Origin: Halisarca cf. caerulea
Taxonomy: Eukaryota; Porifera; Demospongiae; Chondrillida; Halisarcidae
Length of the DNA stretch: 64,000 bases
NCBI GenBank assembly: GCA_963170055.1
Contig: CAUJGJ010000125.1
Coordinates: 1,820,001 to 1,884,000 of the forward strand
Direction of reading: 5' to 3'
Part shown: positions 38,113 through 49,608 of the stretch, one piece after another
How the letters are laid out: each line of letters opens with the position of its first letter
How positions within the stretch are numbered: the stretch's first letter is position 1
Program-made: the position numbers and the translations under genes
The notes under the pieces: model-generated
Database searches by the model: none
Told to the model about the DNA's origin: nothing
What the model saw: only the letters and a program-made list of their open reading frames with translations

Positions 38113-38214
38113 ATGTGTGTGTATCTATGTTTATGTGTGTGCATGTGTGCCTATATGTTTGTGTGTGTGTACGTGTGCGCGCGCGCGCGTGTGTGTGTGT
38201 GTGTGTGTGTGGTG
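37930..38214. repeat. (GT)n microsatellite
   Basis: GT tracts with GCATGCGTGCATTCGTGC interruptions. With the CA block at 37391-37738 it forms an imperfect inverted pair about 190 bp apart. Confidence 0.96.
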
Positions 38215-39114
38215 TTGTGTGCATGTTCGTGAGTAATACTACTGTTTAATTATAGCCTACCACTCACTCGCTCACTCTCTCCCTCTCTCCCTCAACTGTC
38301 TCCACCCCCTTCCCCCCACAGACTTCAAATATACGATATCTACCAGTTCCAGTTTGTCAACATAATTGTGTGGCTATGTTGTCCATTCCCACCATCGAAC
38401 TATGTGCCAATCACGCAAGATGTTCAGAACTTTCAATGTCACTTTCACTCTTTACAATCCTATGATTTGCAATGCTGGATTACAAATTTGTGTTTTGCGC
38501 TGAAATACAAATTTGTGCTCTGAAATGCAATGGTTGGAGTAAAAAATTGTGTTGTTATCCATTGAAATAATCTTCTTCCTCTTAGCTTGCATGTAGGAGC
38601 AATTATAGCTGGAGTAGCCCAAGAAGTGGAATGTCCCGCATTGTATACTTGATCTCCAGAGAGGACACTACATGTGATAAAATAAAAGATGTACTAGAAC
38701 CACATTTAGTCAGTGTATTGTAACAGTATAAATTCTTAACATTGTATGCTCATAGTAATTGTCAAATACAATTTTCAGTGCTATATTATTGGATAATATA
38801 ATCAATACTGTGATATGATACAAAATTATCAAATCAAAGTATACAAACAGAGGTCAATGTACAAATTAAACTTAAGAAATTAGACGTTGTTTGAAGAATT
38901 TGTAAAACCACTCATATAATTAGGCGGTCATTCCAAGAAGTTGCTTAAATGTAATTTAACTGCATGAAAATGTTGTAATATCATAGACACTCTATATTTA
39001 CATATTAATATAAATTCATACCATGCAATTGAATAGTTGGAGATCAAGTTGCTTTGTACTTTCTGCCACCACCCACATAGTAGACTGAGATGTTCTTCCT
39101 CTACAGCATAGACT

Positions 39115-39771
39115 ACCGTATGCGCTCTAATTTTCGCGGGCCTAAACTTTCGCGGTTTTCGCGGATTGGAAGCCATCCGCGAAAGTTTAAATCAGCGAAA
39201 AGTTTGAAATCTTGCGCAGTGATATAAAATGGCCGTCGCAGTGATATAAAATGGCTGTCGCTGAACAGCGGGCAGCACTAGTACTGTCGACGCCTTGTTG
39301 TATTCTTATTAGATCCACGATGATATACCTAATAATGGTGTGAAAGAAGGTATATAGGCTTGTCCGCTGTCTTTATTTTGTCTTCGTTTGCGTTCGCATG
39401 TGCCTGTAGCCACCTGACGGTGAATGTGTCGCCCGATTCGTTCGTTTTTGGTTCGCAAGCGTCTGGACTTTCCAGATTTGGAGCAAGTTGTCCCATCAAG
39501 TATGGCAGATGCTGTTAGAAAAGAAATATGTAGCAATTCAGAGGAAGAAACCGCTCGCGTGTCTGTGCATTGTCCAGCCTGTTTGGCTTGACAATCATTA
39601 AAACTTTAGAGTGCTAATTGCGATCTAGGGTCTACTCAGGTCTCTCACTAGTTAACTTGAACAAAAAAAACAGTGGCACTGGATGGGGACCCGCGAAAAT
39701 ATAAACGCGAAAATCGCGAATTTGAGAAATCCGCGAAAGTTTAAGCCCGCGAAAATTAGAGCGCGTACGGT
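39115..39771. mobile_element. MITE-like element with ACCGTA-GCGCTC termini
   Basis: ACCGTATGCGCTCTAATTTT and AAAATTAGAGCGCGTACGGT are inverted, with a further 30 bp of CGCGAAA-rich mirrored sequence. The interior of about 500 bp holds no convincing ORF. Eroded relatives occur around 23880-24400, 44935-45350 and 58670-58880. Confidence 0.75.
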
Positions 39772-40487
39772 ATCTATACTATGCATACAGTAAATGTAAA
39801 AAAAAGAACTTGGCTCGCTTCCTGAGAGCATGTTTTTCTGACTTTGTGCAGCCAGGTGCGTATTTGTGTTTAGTCACATAATGGAATATTTGGCTGAATG
39901 TAAATCTACCGTGGGATATCTTAAGTTTAATTTTTTCTTTCTGCTGCCCATGCATGTGCCCATTCGCTCGCCAATTTCGCCTTCTTACGTACTGTCTCAT
40001 GCTTCATCCTTTCTTCAAGTCATAGATACAGTTTTGTTAAATATCGCTTATAAAATCTAAATCATAGCACATCGCTGTATGGCAGTGGCGCCTCATTTTT
40101 ATTCTGGGGTCCCCATATCTACGTAGATTTGGGGATGGAGGTCCTCATATCTACGGGGGGCCCTATATCATTATGACACCAGGACAAAGTAGCCTTCATC
40201 CGGGACCTGGGACACATGCAGGACTTTATTCCGTGACAGTCCCTGAACAATCTGGAACAGTTGGCACCTATGATACCATGATCATAATTACTTCCGTTAT
40301 TCTGAAAATCACGACGTCGTCATACCTGCAATCCTATCTGGATACAACAGGTCTCAGTGGACACTTGGTCACCATGATAGTATAAATTCATCAAAATTCA
40401 TCAACAATTCGACATTTAACACTGCTCTATAGGGCTAATACAGGTACTCTAGCCTGCCACTGGAGGAGTATATGCATGTTTCAAATC

Positions 40488-40830
40488 AACTTAGTTTAGT
40501 TGTACAGCCAGTAAATGAAGAGGGGTGCTTTCTCAAGGGTGATCCATGGCCTTGCCTACTGATGGACTTCCTAGCTCAGTTCAAAATTTAAGGTAGAGTA
40601 TCAGCTTACCAAGCTGAAGGTCGACAGTTCAATCCCATGCAGTGGAAGTCCACTTTTCCTCATGGTTGTTTTACCCACGTGCACAATAGACTAAGTATAG
40701 GCTAGGTTTGGTTGCCCTAGACTTATTCGACCATTATGTCTGCTGCGGAGGATATAGACCTCCTTTCCAGATGAACTAGGGTCAATTAGGTTGGGTTGCC
40801 CTAGACTTTCATAACCATTATAGGTCTATT
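40488..40830 (+). repeat. tRNA-like composite repeat, copy 2 (interrupted)
   Basis: It shares leader, tRNA-like module (CTTCCTAGCTCAG...GGTTCAATCCC-type boxes, here partly eroded) and tail with 27890-28172 in the opposite orientation. An insertion of about ten bases has spread the D-arm region. The tail continues on the far side of the element at 40862-41973, near 41975-42010. Confidence 0.7.
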
Positions 40831-40861
40831 AGTTTATAGGGAGGCATGCAAGGTGGCTGGA

Positions 40862-41973
40862 GGCCTGTCAAGAAATATTCGGTCCATGTATTATTTGGTC
40901 CACCCGGACCGAATATTTCTGAAATATTCAGTTCTATCTGGAAATATGTGGTCCGCCCGTAAAATGGATTACCTTGTGCAGATTTGAGGTAGCAAGAAGT
41001 GCGCTTTGCAGAGACAGAGTTCTGAAAGCATGCAGATGGTTCCACGAACCTAGACTGGGCCATTGACTACAAAACGACAGGTAAGCATTTCATTGCAACC
41101 CAGAAGAGAACTAGATATGCAGGAAGGCTGCGACCTAGAAGTAAAAACAGTGAAGTATTCGTGTGAAAGAAAGGAGAAAAGGCCAGTAGGTCCATGCCAT
41201 GCAGACATGCAGTTTGTTGTCGTTTAATCAATCTTCATTTTTATTAGCCTACCAATTTTTTTAACCTTAGCAACTTAGGGGGAGGGGGCAGGGGCGGGAT
41301 CTGCCCCTGATATCCATGCATCTAGCTTCATCTCTATATTGCCTTAATTATGCTTGTCCCGAGTCCGTCTTGCATGCCCTTAGCCCAATTGATATGTTTT
41401 TATAGTGAATTTTCAGGTGAAAACTACACCGATAGTGGGAATGGTGGGGGGACATACTATTTCACATAGAGACATGAGCACCAGGTGATAAGCCATATAT
41501 ACTGCATGGAGTGCTGCTGAGATGTGCCTGCCTGCACATAAAAAATAATTTTACAAAAGAACTGCTTCACATCCATTGCAGTATCCAACCAATGCCTCTC
41601 AGATTTTTCAGCGTTTTCTATTTAAGGACAAACAAGTTTAAGTCGATCAATTGGACACTGTTTCCGTGTTGCTGTACCGGGTAACCCTCTAATGTTCACT
41701 TGATAGGAACAGATGTCAATGAGAAGTAGAGCAAGAATGAGAGGAAGATAAAACAGGACCAAATATTTCCAAAATATTTCGTCCGTAAGACAAAATAAGG
41801 AAAGAACAAGCGCTGGAATCATGCTGGAACACAGGACATGATATTTCTGGATAGGACCAAATATTTTGGAAATATATCGTCCGGCGGACAAAATATTTCC
41901 GGATCCTTTGGAAATATTTTGTCCGCCCAGACCAAAATTAGGGGGGGGGGGGGCAAACCTGCCGTGACAGGCC
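40862..41973. mobile_element. Putative non-autonomous element with GGCCTGTCA termini and AAATATTT-GTCC iterons
   Basis: GGCCTGTCA at 40862 and TGACAGGCC ending at 41973 bound 1.1 kb. Near both ends, sequences like GGACCAAATATTTCC and GGAAATATTTTGTCC recur in both orientations. The element interrupts a copy of the tRNA-like repeat that is unbroken at 27836-28172. No ORF with a recognisable transposase and no clear target duplication was seen. Confidence 0.5.
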
Positions 41974-42184
41974 AACCTTGCCTGGGTAGTGGATTCCATT
42001 AAAAACTTTCTCATTCGTATATGTGTACGTGTTCGTTTGCCATTTTTTTATCTTTTTTATAGGCAAATCCCATACATTTGCCACCATAATTTGTTTTAGA
42101 ATCTACAACAACAAAATAATAATAATAATTACGTCATGCTAAAATACACAATTAAGTTGACATATTTAAGTTAACTTTGAGTCA

Positions 42185-43945
42185 GTAGTAATCAATCCTG
42201 CTGTTGGTATTGGCCACTTCCACGTCTTGAACAGTGGACCAGGTGCTTCTGGGACAGTCTTTTGCTAATCTGAACCCTCGCAAACATCTGATGGCAGCCC
42301 TCAAGAGGGCAAAGGACAGTCGACATCGGATCCAGCTGGTGGTGACTGAATACGATTGGTCCCTCTTGTCTGCGATGCACCATTGAAGATACACCACTGA
42401 ATACAATGTCTGCGATACACCACTGAAGCTGCTGGAGCAACCCCTCCCATTGTTGAGAAAACAAAGGGGGAAAAGGTCCTACTTCTCTCTTTCATCATAG
42501 CTGTGCCTCTTCTTTTGTTCTCTAGATCTGTAGCAGGCTTCAACACTGATTTACTCTGGTAGACTACCCTCACATCAAAGAATGCATGTCGTCCATCTCC
42601 CCAGAAGTTGTCTGCCACATTATCTAACCAAGCACCATCATCACAATTTGCACTTCTCTGCTGTAGATGTTCTCCAGACAGAGGTTGGAGGTTTGGCTCA
42701 ATACCCACATTGTGACACACTTCAGTCATTAGTTGAGCTGTGATGTTGCGGAGCTCATTGTGATGCAGGGTTGGAAAGCGTCCACATGGTCAGGTCATGG
42801 AGTGATCCACAGAGAAGTGTTTGTCATGCACATACACAATTCCTTGGCATCTTCCCTGGTTGCCAGCCGTACATATATATATAATATATCTCAGATGTAT
42901 AATTGTATCATGGAAGTCTCCTTTGTGGAGGAGAAATCCATACTCCTCTAGGGGCAATGCAGTTAACCAGATGGAAGTGCCTTTCTCGGATGCAAGTTCC
43001 ATTGCTCTTCTCAAGCTAGGAGGAAGAACCCGAAGAAGTTCTTCTTGCTTCTTCTTTTCTTCATCCTATCGCTGCTGCCGTACTTGTCGTTTTTCTTTTA
43101 TTTGATTCAACTTGATTTCTTCAGGGATTTCTCCAGATTGCTGGATGATCAAGGCTGCCAGTGGTGCCGTTATCCTTTTTGAGCCGAGATACGATGCATG
43201 TGCTTGAAAGAGTAGGATTAGGTATTAATTCCCATTCCTCCTATAGTCGTGCAGGAAGAGCTAAGAGTTCTCTTTCTATAGAACTCACTGTGTCGCGCCC
43301 CGTAATAGCAGGAAGTAGGCAAATTACAATCTTGTCCTCTAAAGGTTGCAGTAGGTCACCAATTCCTGGTGTTGTCCTCACCATGAAATTCCATTTGTGT
43401 TTAACACAATGTGTAAAAGCTGCAAACGCAGCATGTGGTTGAGTCTCGGCAATCTTTGCTAATGCTTCAATCTCTTTGACCCATCCATCTACCTTGGACC
43501 TCATGGAACTCTCAACAAAGAAATCAGTACCTATTGCACTTCCTAGCTGCCGTCTTCCCTCTTTGGTGATGTTCAAATTGGATTCATGGAAAGTCTCCAT
43601 GGCCTCCTCAAACTTGTCTTCTTTCACTACAATCCATGACTTGTCAGAATTTTGGAAGTATCGATCCGTAAGTGGGCCCTTTCTTGTGGCAGTTTTGCTC
43701 CTGCTGAGGCGTCATCCGCATACCACACTTCCTTGGTATCTATGTCTTTCAACTCATTAATGAGGGGGGAAATTGCTAGGACATATATCGCCATTGCTAA
43801 TGGATCTCCCTGTGTTGCTCCTTCCTGGGAGTAGAGAGTCTCCTCTTCAATGAACAATGGGACATCCTGCCTGTAAGTGTTAAGACAGTTGACAAGGCTG
43901 GACGTGATGTATGTCCTGAGTGCTACTTCCCTGTTGGCCATAGAG
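42185..43945 (-). pseudogene. Decayed, 5'-truncated copy of the same retrotransposon family, with RT core
   Basis: Minus-strand fragments follow the order of the intact element: ANREVALRTYI with GATQGDPLAMAIYVLA and VWYADDASA (43627-43941); LGSAIGTDFFVESS with AFAAFTHCVKHKW (43241-43627); GTSIWLTALPLEEYGF with FSVDHSMT (42790-43014); and TEVCHNVGIEPNLQPLSGE with HAFFDVRVVY (42301-42729). Frameshifts separate them and a tandem CAGACATTGTATTCAG-like duplication lies near 42380-42420. The copy starts inside the RT domain, as expected for 5' truncation. Confidence 0.87.
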
Positions 43946-44533
43946 TGTCTATGGTTTGGCCAGCTGGCTGCAGACTAGTGACGTCATAACCATAACTAGG
44001 GTTGACATAATTACCGAGCGGTTTAGCGAGGTTAACTGTTTCCGTTCGGGGACAAGCTATAGAAATGACAATATAAAGGAATTACGCGCTGCTGGGAAAT
44101 TTTATCGATAAACTGGTGGCCCGTTTTGGATCGAGTCAAACGTGACATGTCAAGGGTTTGAGTATCTATGGTTTTTTCATATGGTTTCGTAACAAGTGAT
44201 TTAGCGAGAAGAAGTAAGAAAATTGAAATGTGAATTGTCATAAAAAGGTATTGATTGACAAATTACAGTTCAATATCGTCCGTGTGTTGCGCACTTTTGT
44301 TCTTGTGTTCCACTGTTCTTGGAACACTTGATTTGACTAACTACTGTTCATGTGCACCACTTTGCACCATCATGTGATAAAATTATACATATTTGATTGA
44401 CATAATCTGCAATGTGTGATTATATCTGATATGATAGAGACTACTAAATTGCTATGCTGACTTATAATATAACTTTCAAACAAATTCTATAACGTAACAG
44501 ATCCATTGTACAAAATCAATGTAATGCACAATG

Positions 44534-44558
44534 TTTCGGCCATGTAGGCCATCATCAG
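44534..44558 (-). ncRNA. Hammerhead-ribozyme-like core, left arm of inverted pair
   Basis: The minus strand reads CTGATGA, TGGCC-TACA-TGGCC, GAAAC. It is a complete-looking core in the left arm of the palindrome at 44491-44645. Confidence 0.6.
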
Positions 44559-44580
44559 CTGCATAAAATGTTTTATACAG

Positions 44581-44605
44581 CAGATGAAGGCCTGTGTGGC
44601 CGAAA
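44581..44605 (+). ncRNA. Hammerhead-ribozyme-like core (first U changed), right arm of inverted pair
   Basis: The plus strand reads CAGATGA, AGGCC-TGTG-TGGCC, GAAAT. The usual CUGAUGA has A in place of the first U, so this copy is probably impaired, although its stem II is intact. Confidence 0.5.
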
Positions 44606-45984
44606 TGTTGTGTGTGTTGATTTTGTACAAATAATCTGTTACGTTCCTGATCGAATGTAAACTGTCACTTCACATTTCATTTAACATCCTGATATATACA
44701 TGCAACTCATTTTTGCTGGTATCGCCGGTATGCCGTTTTCTAAAATTGTACATGCAATACAGCAAGGAAAACATTTAATTGAGTACATAATGTATTCACC
44801 TTGACTATTGTTTGTCGGAGTCTAAGTCTGAGAGATGTATGTAGTACATGTATGGAACATGCACCGCTATGCCAAATATTATTATAATGTGACATCAGTG
44901 GACTTTCAAACTGATATAGCAAATGAGTATATACCGTATATGCTCTAATTTTTTTTCATTCCAATTATTTGTCATGGGCTCCAAAAGGGATGAAAAGTAT
45001 TCTAATTGATGACCAAATAGCATGTGTTTTAATCCTATTTATGTCAGAGACCCTAATTATTCGTCACGCAGACTGGCCACCTTCTTTCTGCCATTTGTTG
45101 GGCCATTGATATACCGTACTGGAGAAACCGCTGTTCCTTTGTCATTTATATTTTGTTCGAGTAATCGTCGAATCATGGAGGAAGATTTTCATTTTTCCTT
45201 GTATATGTGGTATCCTCAAACGGGTGCAACAGTTCTCAAGCTAGAAACGGCCATTTTTCGATGGTTCTAATTCGCCGTCGTCGATTCTAAATATTTGTCC
45301 CCCCATTCCAATTATTTGCCACCTTTCAGAAACCTTGCAATTCCATTCTAAATGATGTTTTTTCCTGACAATGTGGAAATAATAGGTGTTGAAATTTTAC
45401 AGGCATAATGCGGGAATATAATTGATCACAAATTTTATATTGGCATGCCCAATGCATATGCTGCAGGGGGTTCAGATAAGTGGCCAATAGCTCAACTATT
45501 ATATACTCTGAGTACTACTAGGGAGTGTATTTTGTCTAGTGAGTTTGTCAGGACAAGCAGTAGTGTTGAAATTCGTGTGAGTGCAGAACTAAAAAACTGA
45601 TTACGGTTTATACCAAAATTATGAGAATGTGTACTAACATGGTGACTAAGAGACAAATCGTCAACTGATCATGAGCTATGAATAGTCCAAACATTCAGCA
45701 TTGCAGAAGGTATCACTGTTCAAAAAGCATGTATGATCCCTTTAAAATGTCCCATTCCTTCACACAGGACCAAAGGGGTTTGTCTGGCTACATGAGACTA
45801 GCTCACAACTACATTATAATTTTATGCAATCAATTATTTCATCCATATTCCCATTCCCATTCAATTTCAATGTCCTTTCCTTTTAGCGAGGTTCTGAACT
45901 TTGTTCACGACTAGTACGTATTATGGCTGCATGAAAATCCCCGTAGGTGGGGTCATTACGCAACCGTTCATAGATATTTTCCAA

Positions 45985-47996
45985 ATGGATAAGGTTGTAG
46001 TTTTTATACTCGTTTGTAGCGTTGCTCATCTCGGGCGCACTATTGGTGAATGTAACGAAGGCAGCAAAGAATGCTCATCGTCTGAAGGTTTGTTAGTAGT
46101 AAATCAGTAGGTAGCAAGTCTTGGAACGGTGGGGAGAAGCCTGGCGGTATTTTTTGTGTCCTAGTCTGCCGCTATTGGGACTAAATTTTGTGGCAGATTA
46201 TGAGGTTTGCAGATTAAATGGGTTGGAGTTGTATTGTGTTTGTGAATTTACTTCATAAACCCTTAGTGGATCAGTGTATTTGGCAGATTAATGGGAAGGG
46301 GGGTATCATGATCTGCCGGGACTATGTGAGACTACCTCCCCTGTTCTTTGGACTTTAACCAATTGCAGTTGTGACTACAGCCCGTCATACAATCCTTCTA
46401 ATGCATAATATCTCCATCTACTTGCTAGACTTCTGTCAGAAACAGAGGAGAGATGTTAATATTGAAGTGTACGATAGCAAGAATGTCACTACATGCCTGA
46501 AGGCCTGTTTCAATGTGTCAGAATTCAAGGTGAGAAGTGTAAATAGCGGATTGACTTGGGAAATGTGGTGTGCATGCAGAACAAGTGCATGATTAGTGGA
46601 GCTCCAATGAGTGTACTGTTAGATTTTGCAATGTATACTTTCCTTGATGCTGCCTTTTGAATTTTCATAAAGGGGGATGGAGGGGGGAATTGCTTATTAG
46701 TGCGTTGATTTTGACCAGAATGTTTTGCATATAGAGCATACAGGTCTGGGTAAAATCGTCACCTATTTATAGCAGAACTTTTGCAATACTCTAGTAGTAT
46801 GTTGCATGTCAGTTTTCTGTGCCACAGTGACCTTTGTCTGTTGACCTCAGTAGAGCAGTTTATGCTGTTCAGGAATTCTGTGTGTGTGTGGGGGGGGGGG
46901 GGGGCTTTGTACCAGTACGTATGTAATAATTATTGGCAAATTTATTATTGTTTGATATTCCTTTCCAGATCAACGGCACAAATTACAATATCAATAGTAC
47001 TAGGTTTTTGCAAGGGTCATGCTTCCAAGTCGACTACAGCAGAGGAGATGCCATACCAGATCATGATAAGGGTTTTGCTTCTATCTTGATCACAACTAAT
47101 CCAAATGAAGAAAGATTCCATTTGACACTGGAGTTTAAATACATAGTATGTTTGTAGGATGTGTATTTGTATAAAGTGTACCAGTTCATGTACACGTGTA
47201 TGTCTCTACGTAATAGTTGTATCCTGTGCCCTCGGTCAATTACTTAGCACTTTATGGCTGCTGTAGCACACCAAGGCAGGATACAACTATTATGTGTCAT
47301 GGTGAAGCAAAACATTGCAAATGTGGCAATTGACAACTACTAATTTATGAGGCATGCATGAATGGGATTTGGCAGGCAGGAGATTGACAAGACCCTTGAC
47401 CTGGGCTACATCAGGGTAGTAGGGCTACATCATGGATGTAAGCCCGCGGTACTCTTTGATCCACCCAACTTTCGCCCCCGCACCATGACACATATTGAAA
47501 TGTGTATCATTGCATTCATAAGATTATGTACATTTTTGTATATTATGTCTCGTAGAGCAATGTTGAGTCTGTCTCTTGGACGTGGAAGTGGACTGGCATG
47601 ACTGTGCAGCAAGTGGGTAGTCCTCCAAATAAGGCGATTACTTTCCAGATTGAGTCTTATGAGAATTGGAAAGTGTCCTTGGACCAATACTTCTGCTGCG
47701 ATGATGGGGTTCACTGGAAGAATGATTCTTATAATAATAGTACTATCTTTCTCACTTATTTTGCAATGAGCGCTGGTGGGCTAGTGCCTTACTGCAGGCA
47801 AAGAAAAATGCTGTGCAAAATCCCAAACACTGATCAAATTGTCTCTTTGTTCTTGTCTGGGTTGTTCACTGCCCTTTTGGTTGTCTCTACATCAGCTAAC
47901 TTAGTTTGGAGGGTCTTCAAGCGCAACAAGGCCAAAAGAGAAAGTGAACGTGAACGTATTGACACAAGCAATAGTACCAATTATCAGACTATTTGA
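45985..47996 (+). CDS. Orphan secretory-pathway single-pass membrane protein, four exons
   Basis: Exons 45985-46087, 46369-46529, 46969-47145 and 47556-47996 join in frame to 294 codons including the stop. Exon 1 encodes a likely signal peptide (MDKVVVFILVCSVAHLG). An in-frame ATG at 45931 would add 18 residues and bury the hydrophobic stretch, so the later ATG is preferred. The ectodomain has paired cysteines (CLKACFNVSEF, SCFQVDYS, YFCCDDG, PYCRQRKMLC) and many N-glycosylation sequons. Near the C-terminus is a hydrophobic helix (SLFLSGLFTALLVV), then a short basic tail rich in Lys, Arg and Glu. This predicts a type I surface protein. I do not recognise the family. A fold-back repeat (47212-47494) lies in intron 3. 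Confidence 0.68.
47212..47494 (-). repeat. Double-hairpin composite element, subfamily B, copy 2 (one hairpin arm deleted)
   Basis: It shares both modules of 12029-12351 in reverse order. Most of one hairpin arm is missing (TATCCTG joins directly to TGCCCTCGG). It lies in intron 3 of the orphan membrane-protein gene. Confidence 0.75.
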
Positions 47997-49608
47997 GTCA
48001 TGAGTTCTCAGTACCCTTTAAGGGATCCTGTTATGATACTTAAGTTGCTACAACAGAGAGTACTGTACATGTATGCATGTCAAATGTATGTACAGTGAGA
48101 CCTCACTTATCTGCACTTCAGATATCCTGTTCCCTCATTTTCCGCATATGCAGTAGTTTTTATTGGAACAAATCTGCAATAATCCTACTGTACACCATAC
48201 TACTGCTCCCTCATTTATCCAGTTCCCTCGCTTCATCTGCAATTTCATCCAGAACAGATGTGTGTGGATAACTGAGGTCTGCCTGTATGTGCAAGTGAAT
48301 GGTTTTAAATTACATGCGCAGAAAACTTTGAGTAAGAAATCAAATTTAATTGCTGTCCCCCCACCCCTTGTACACATCAGGGGGTACTTGCAATAATAAT
48401 ACCCTCAACCCTATATGCTGGGTGCTCTGCTGCTGTTGGAATATGATTCCAAGACAACCTTGGGGGGGGGGGGGGGGGGATTGGGTCTGTTGGCTGTAAG
48501 CTTCAATCTTCTTGGACTAAGTTCAGATCCAACTGCCTTAGCTTTGAACAACATATCAACATGGACTGCTATTGGGTGTAGGTAGTCTCATAACAACATG
48601 GACTGCTATTGCATGGGTGTAGGTAGTCTCATAACAACATGGACTGCTATTGCATGGGTGTACGTAGTCGCATAACAACATGGACTGCTATTGCATGGGT
48701 GTAGGTAGTCTCATAACAACATGGACTGCTATTGCATGGGTGTACGTAGTCGCATAACAACATGGACTGCTATTGGGTGTACGTAGTCTCATAACAACAT
48801 GCACCCAATCCTCTTGGTGGCTTCTATACACAAGTCAGGTCCACTAGCAGCAACAGTCAAGGAGTAAATTTGAGATCTACATGGGTGAGACTATATAGGG
48901 ACATTCATGACGGTTGAGTGCATGGCTATTTATTAAGTCTTATATTAGAGTTTCTTCGACCATTCAATCCTCCTTTACACATGTCTATTGGAGGGCCCGG
49001 GATATGGTTTCCTTGTACAGTATACGTCCTTGCTTATATCCTGATCCTGCAAGCTGAGTGTGCTTGGTCCACCCTTATAGGTGCTTGGGGATCCTTTTTT
49101 GAATACCTTTACAGTACTAACTGTTATGACATTGTGTCAAATCTAATGTGACATCACACATACCTCAATTTCATCACTAAAATTTCATTATTTAGTATTG
49201 TATTATAATATTACTAATATTTCTGCACTAAATTATATACTAATAATTTTCTTCATTTCACTTATATCTGGATTTTATCACGTATCTGAATCAACAAGAA
49301 CTTGATAATGTTTGCCCAAGGGGTTTGAATAAGTGAGGATATAATATTATAGTCTAAGAGGCTATACTGTATATAATATATAATTATTATATGGTGGCAC
49401 TGCACTAGCTGCATCCTCATCTCTATATGGCGACATATATGATCGATGCACTTTAATATATTTACATCGAATACATGAATTAATTAACATTAAATCTTAC
49501 ATAAATTAATTATATTATATGCTATATTTTTGTTGACAATGTACAATGGTATACCACTGGCAAAAAAGACAATACTTCCATGCAATTCCTGAAATACAAT
49601 GATTGATT
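47997..49608. other. Intergenic between the orphan gene and FUT-like copy 2
   Basis: A MITE-like stretch with CTCACTTATCTGC / GATAACTGAGGTC ends (about 48093-48285), a run of G, the 41-bp minisatellite and AT-rich DNA. No ORF is supported. Confidence 0.6.
48545..48805. repeat. About 41-bp minisatellite between orphan gene and FUT-like copy 2
   Basis: Six to seven units of ATAACAACATGGACTGCTAT followed by TGCATGGGTGTAGGTAGTCTC-like bases; some units lack GCATG. Confidence 0.9.

Larger units (their letters stand above)
44491..44645. repeat. Palindrome of two Penelope-type terminal fragments in opposite orientation
   Basis: The left arm starts AACGTAACAGAT and the right arm ends ATCTGTTACGTT-like; both contain TTGTACAAAATCAA-type sequence and a hammerhead core. 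The arms meet at about 44566-44575 with almost no spacer. Confidence 0.75.
34624..45984. other. Gene-poor, repeat-rich region
   Basis: Apart from the mobile elements listed separately, I see no host gene. 38230-39110 is AT-rich without recognisable content. 44935-45350 looks like an eroded relative of the ACCGTA-terminated element. 45350-45900 shows nothing I can name. Confidence 0.6.
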
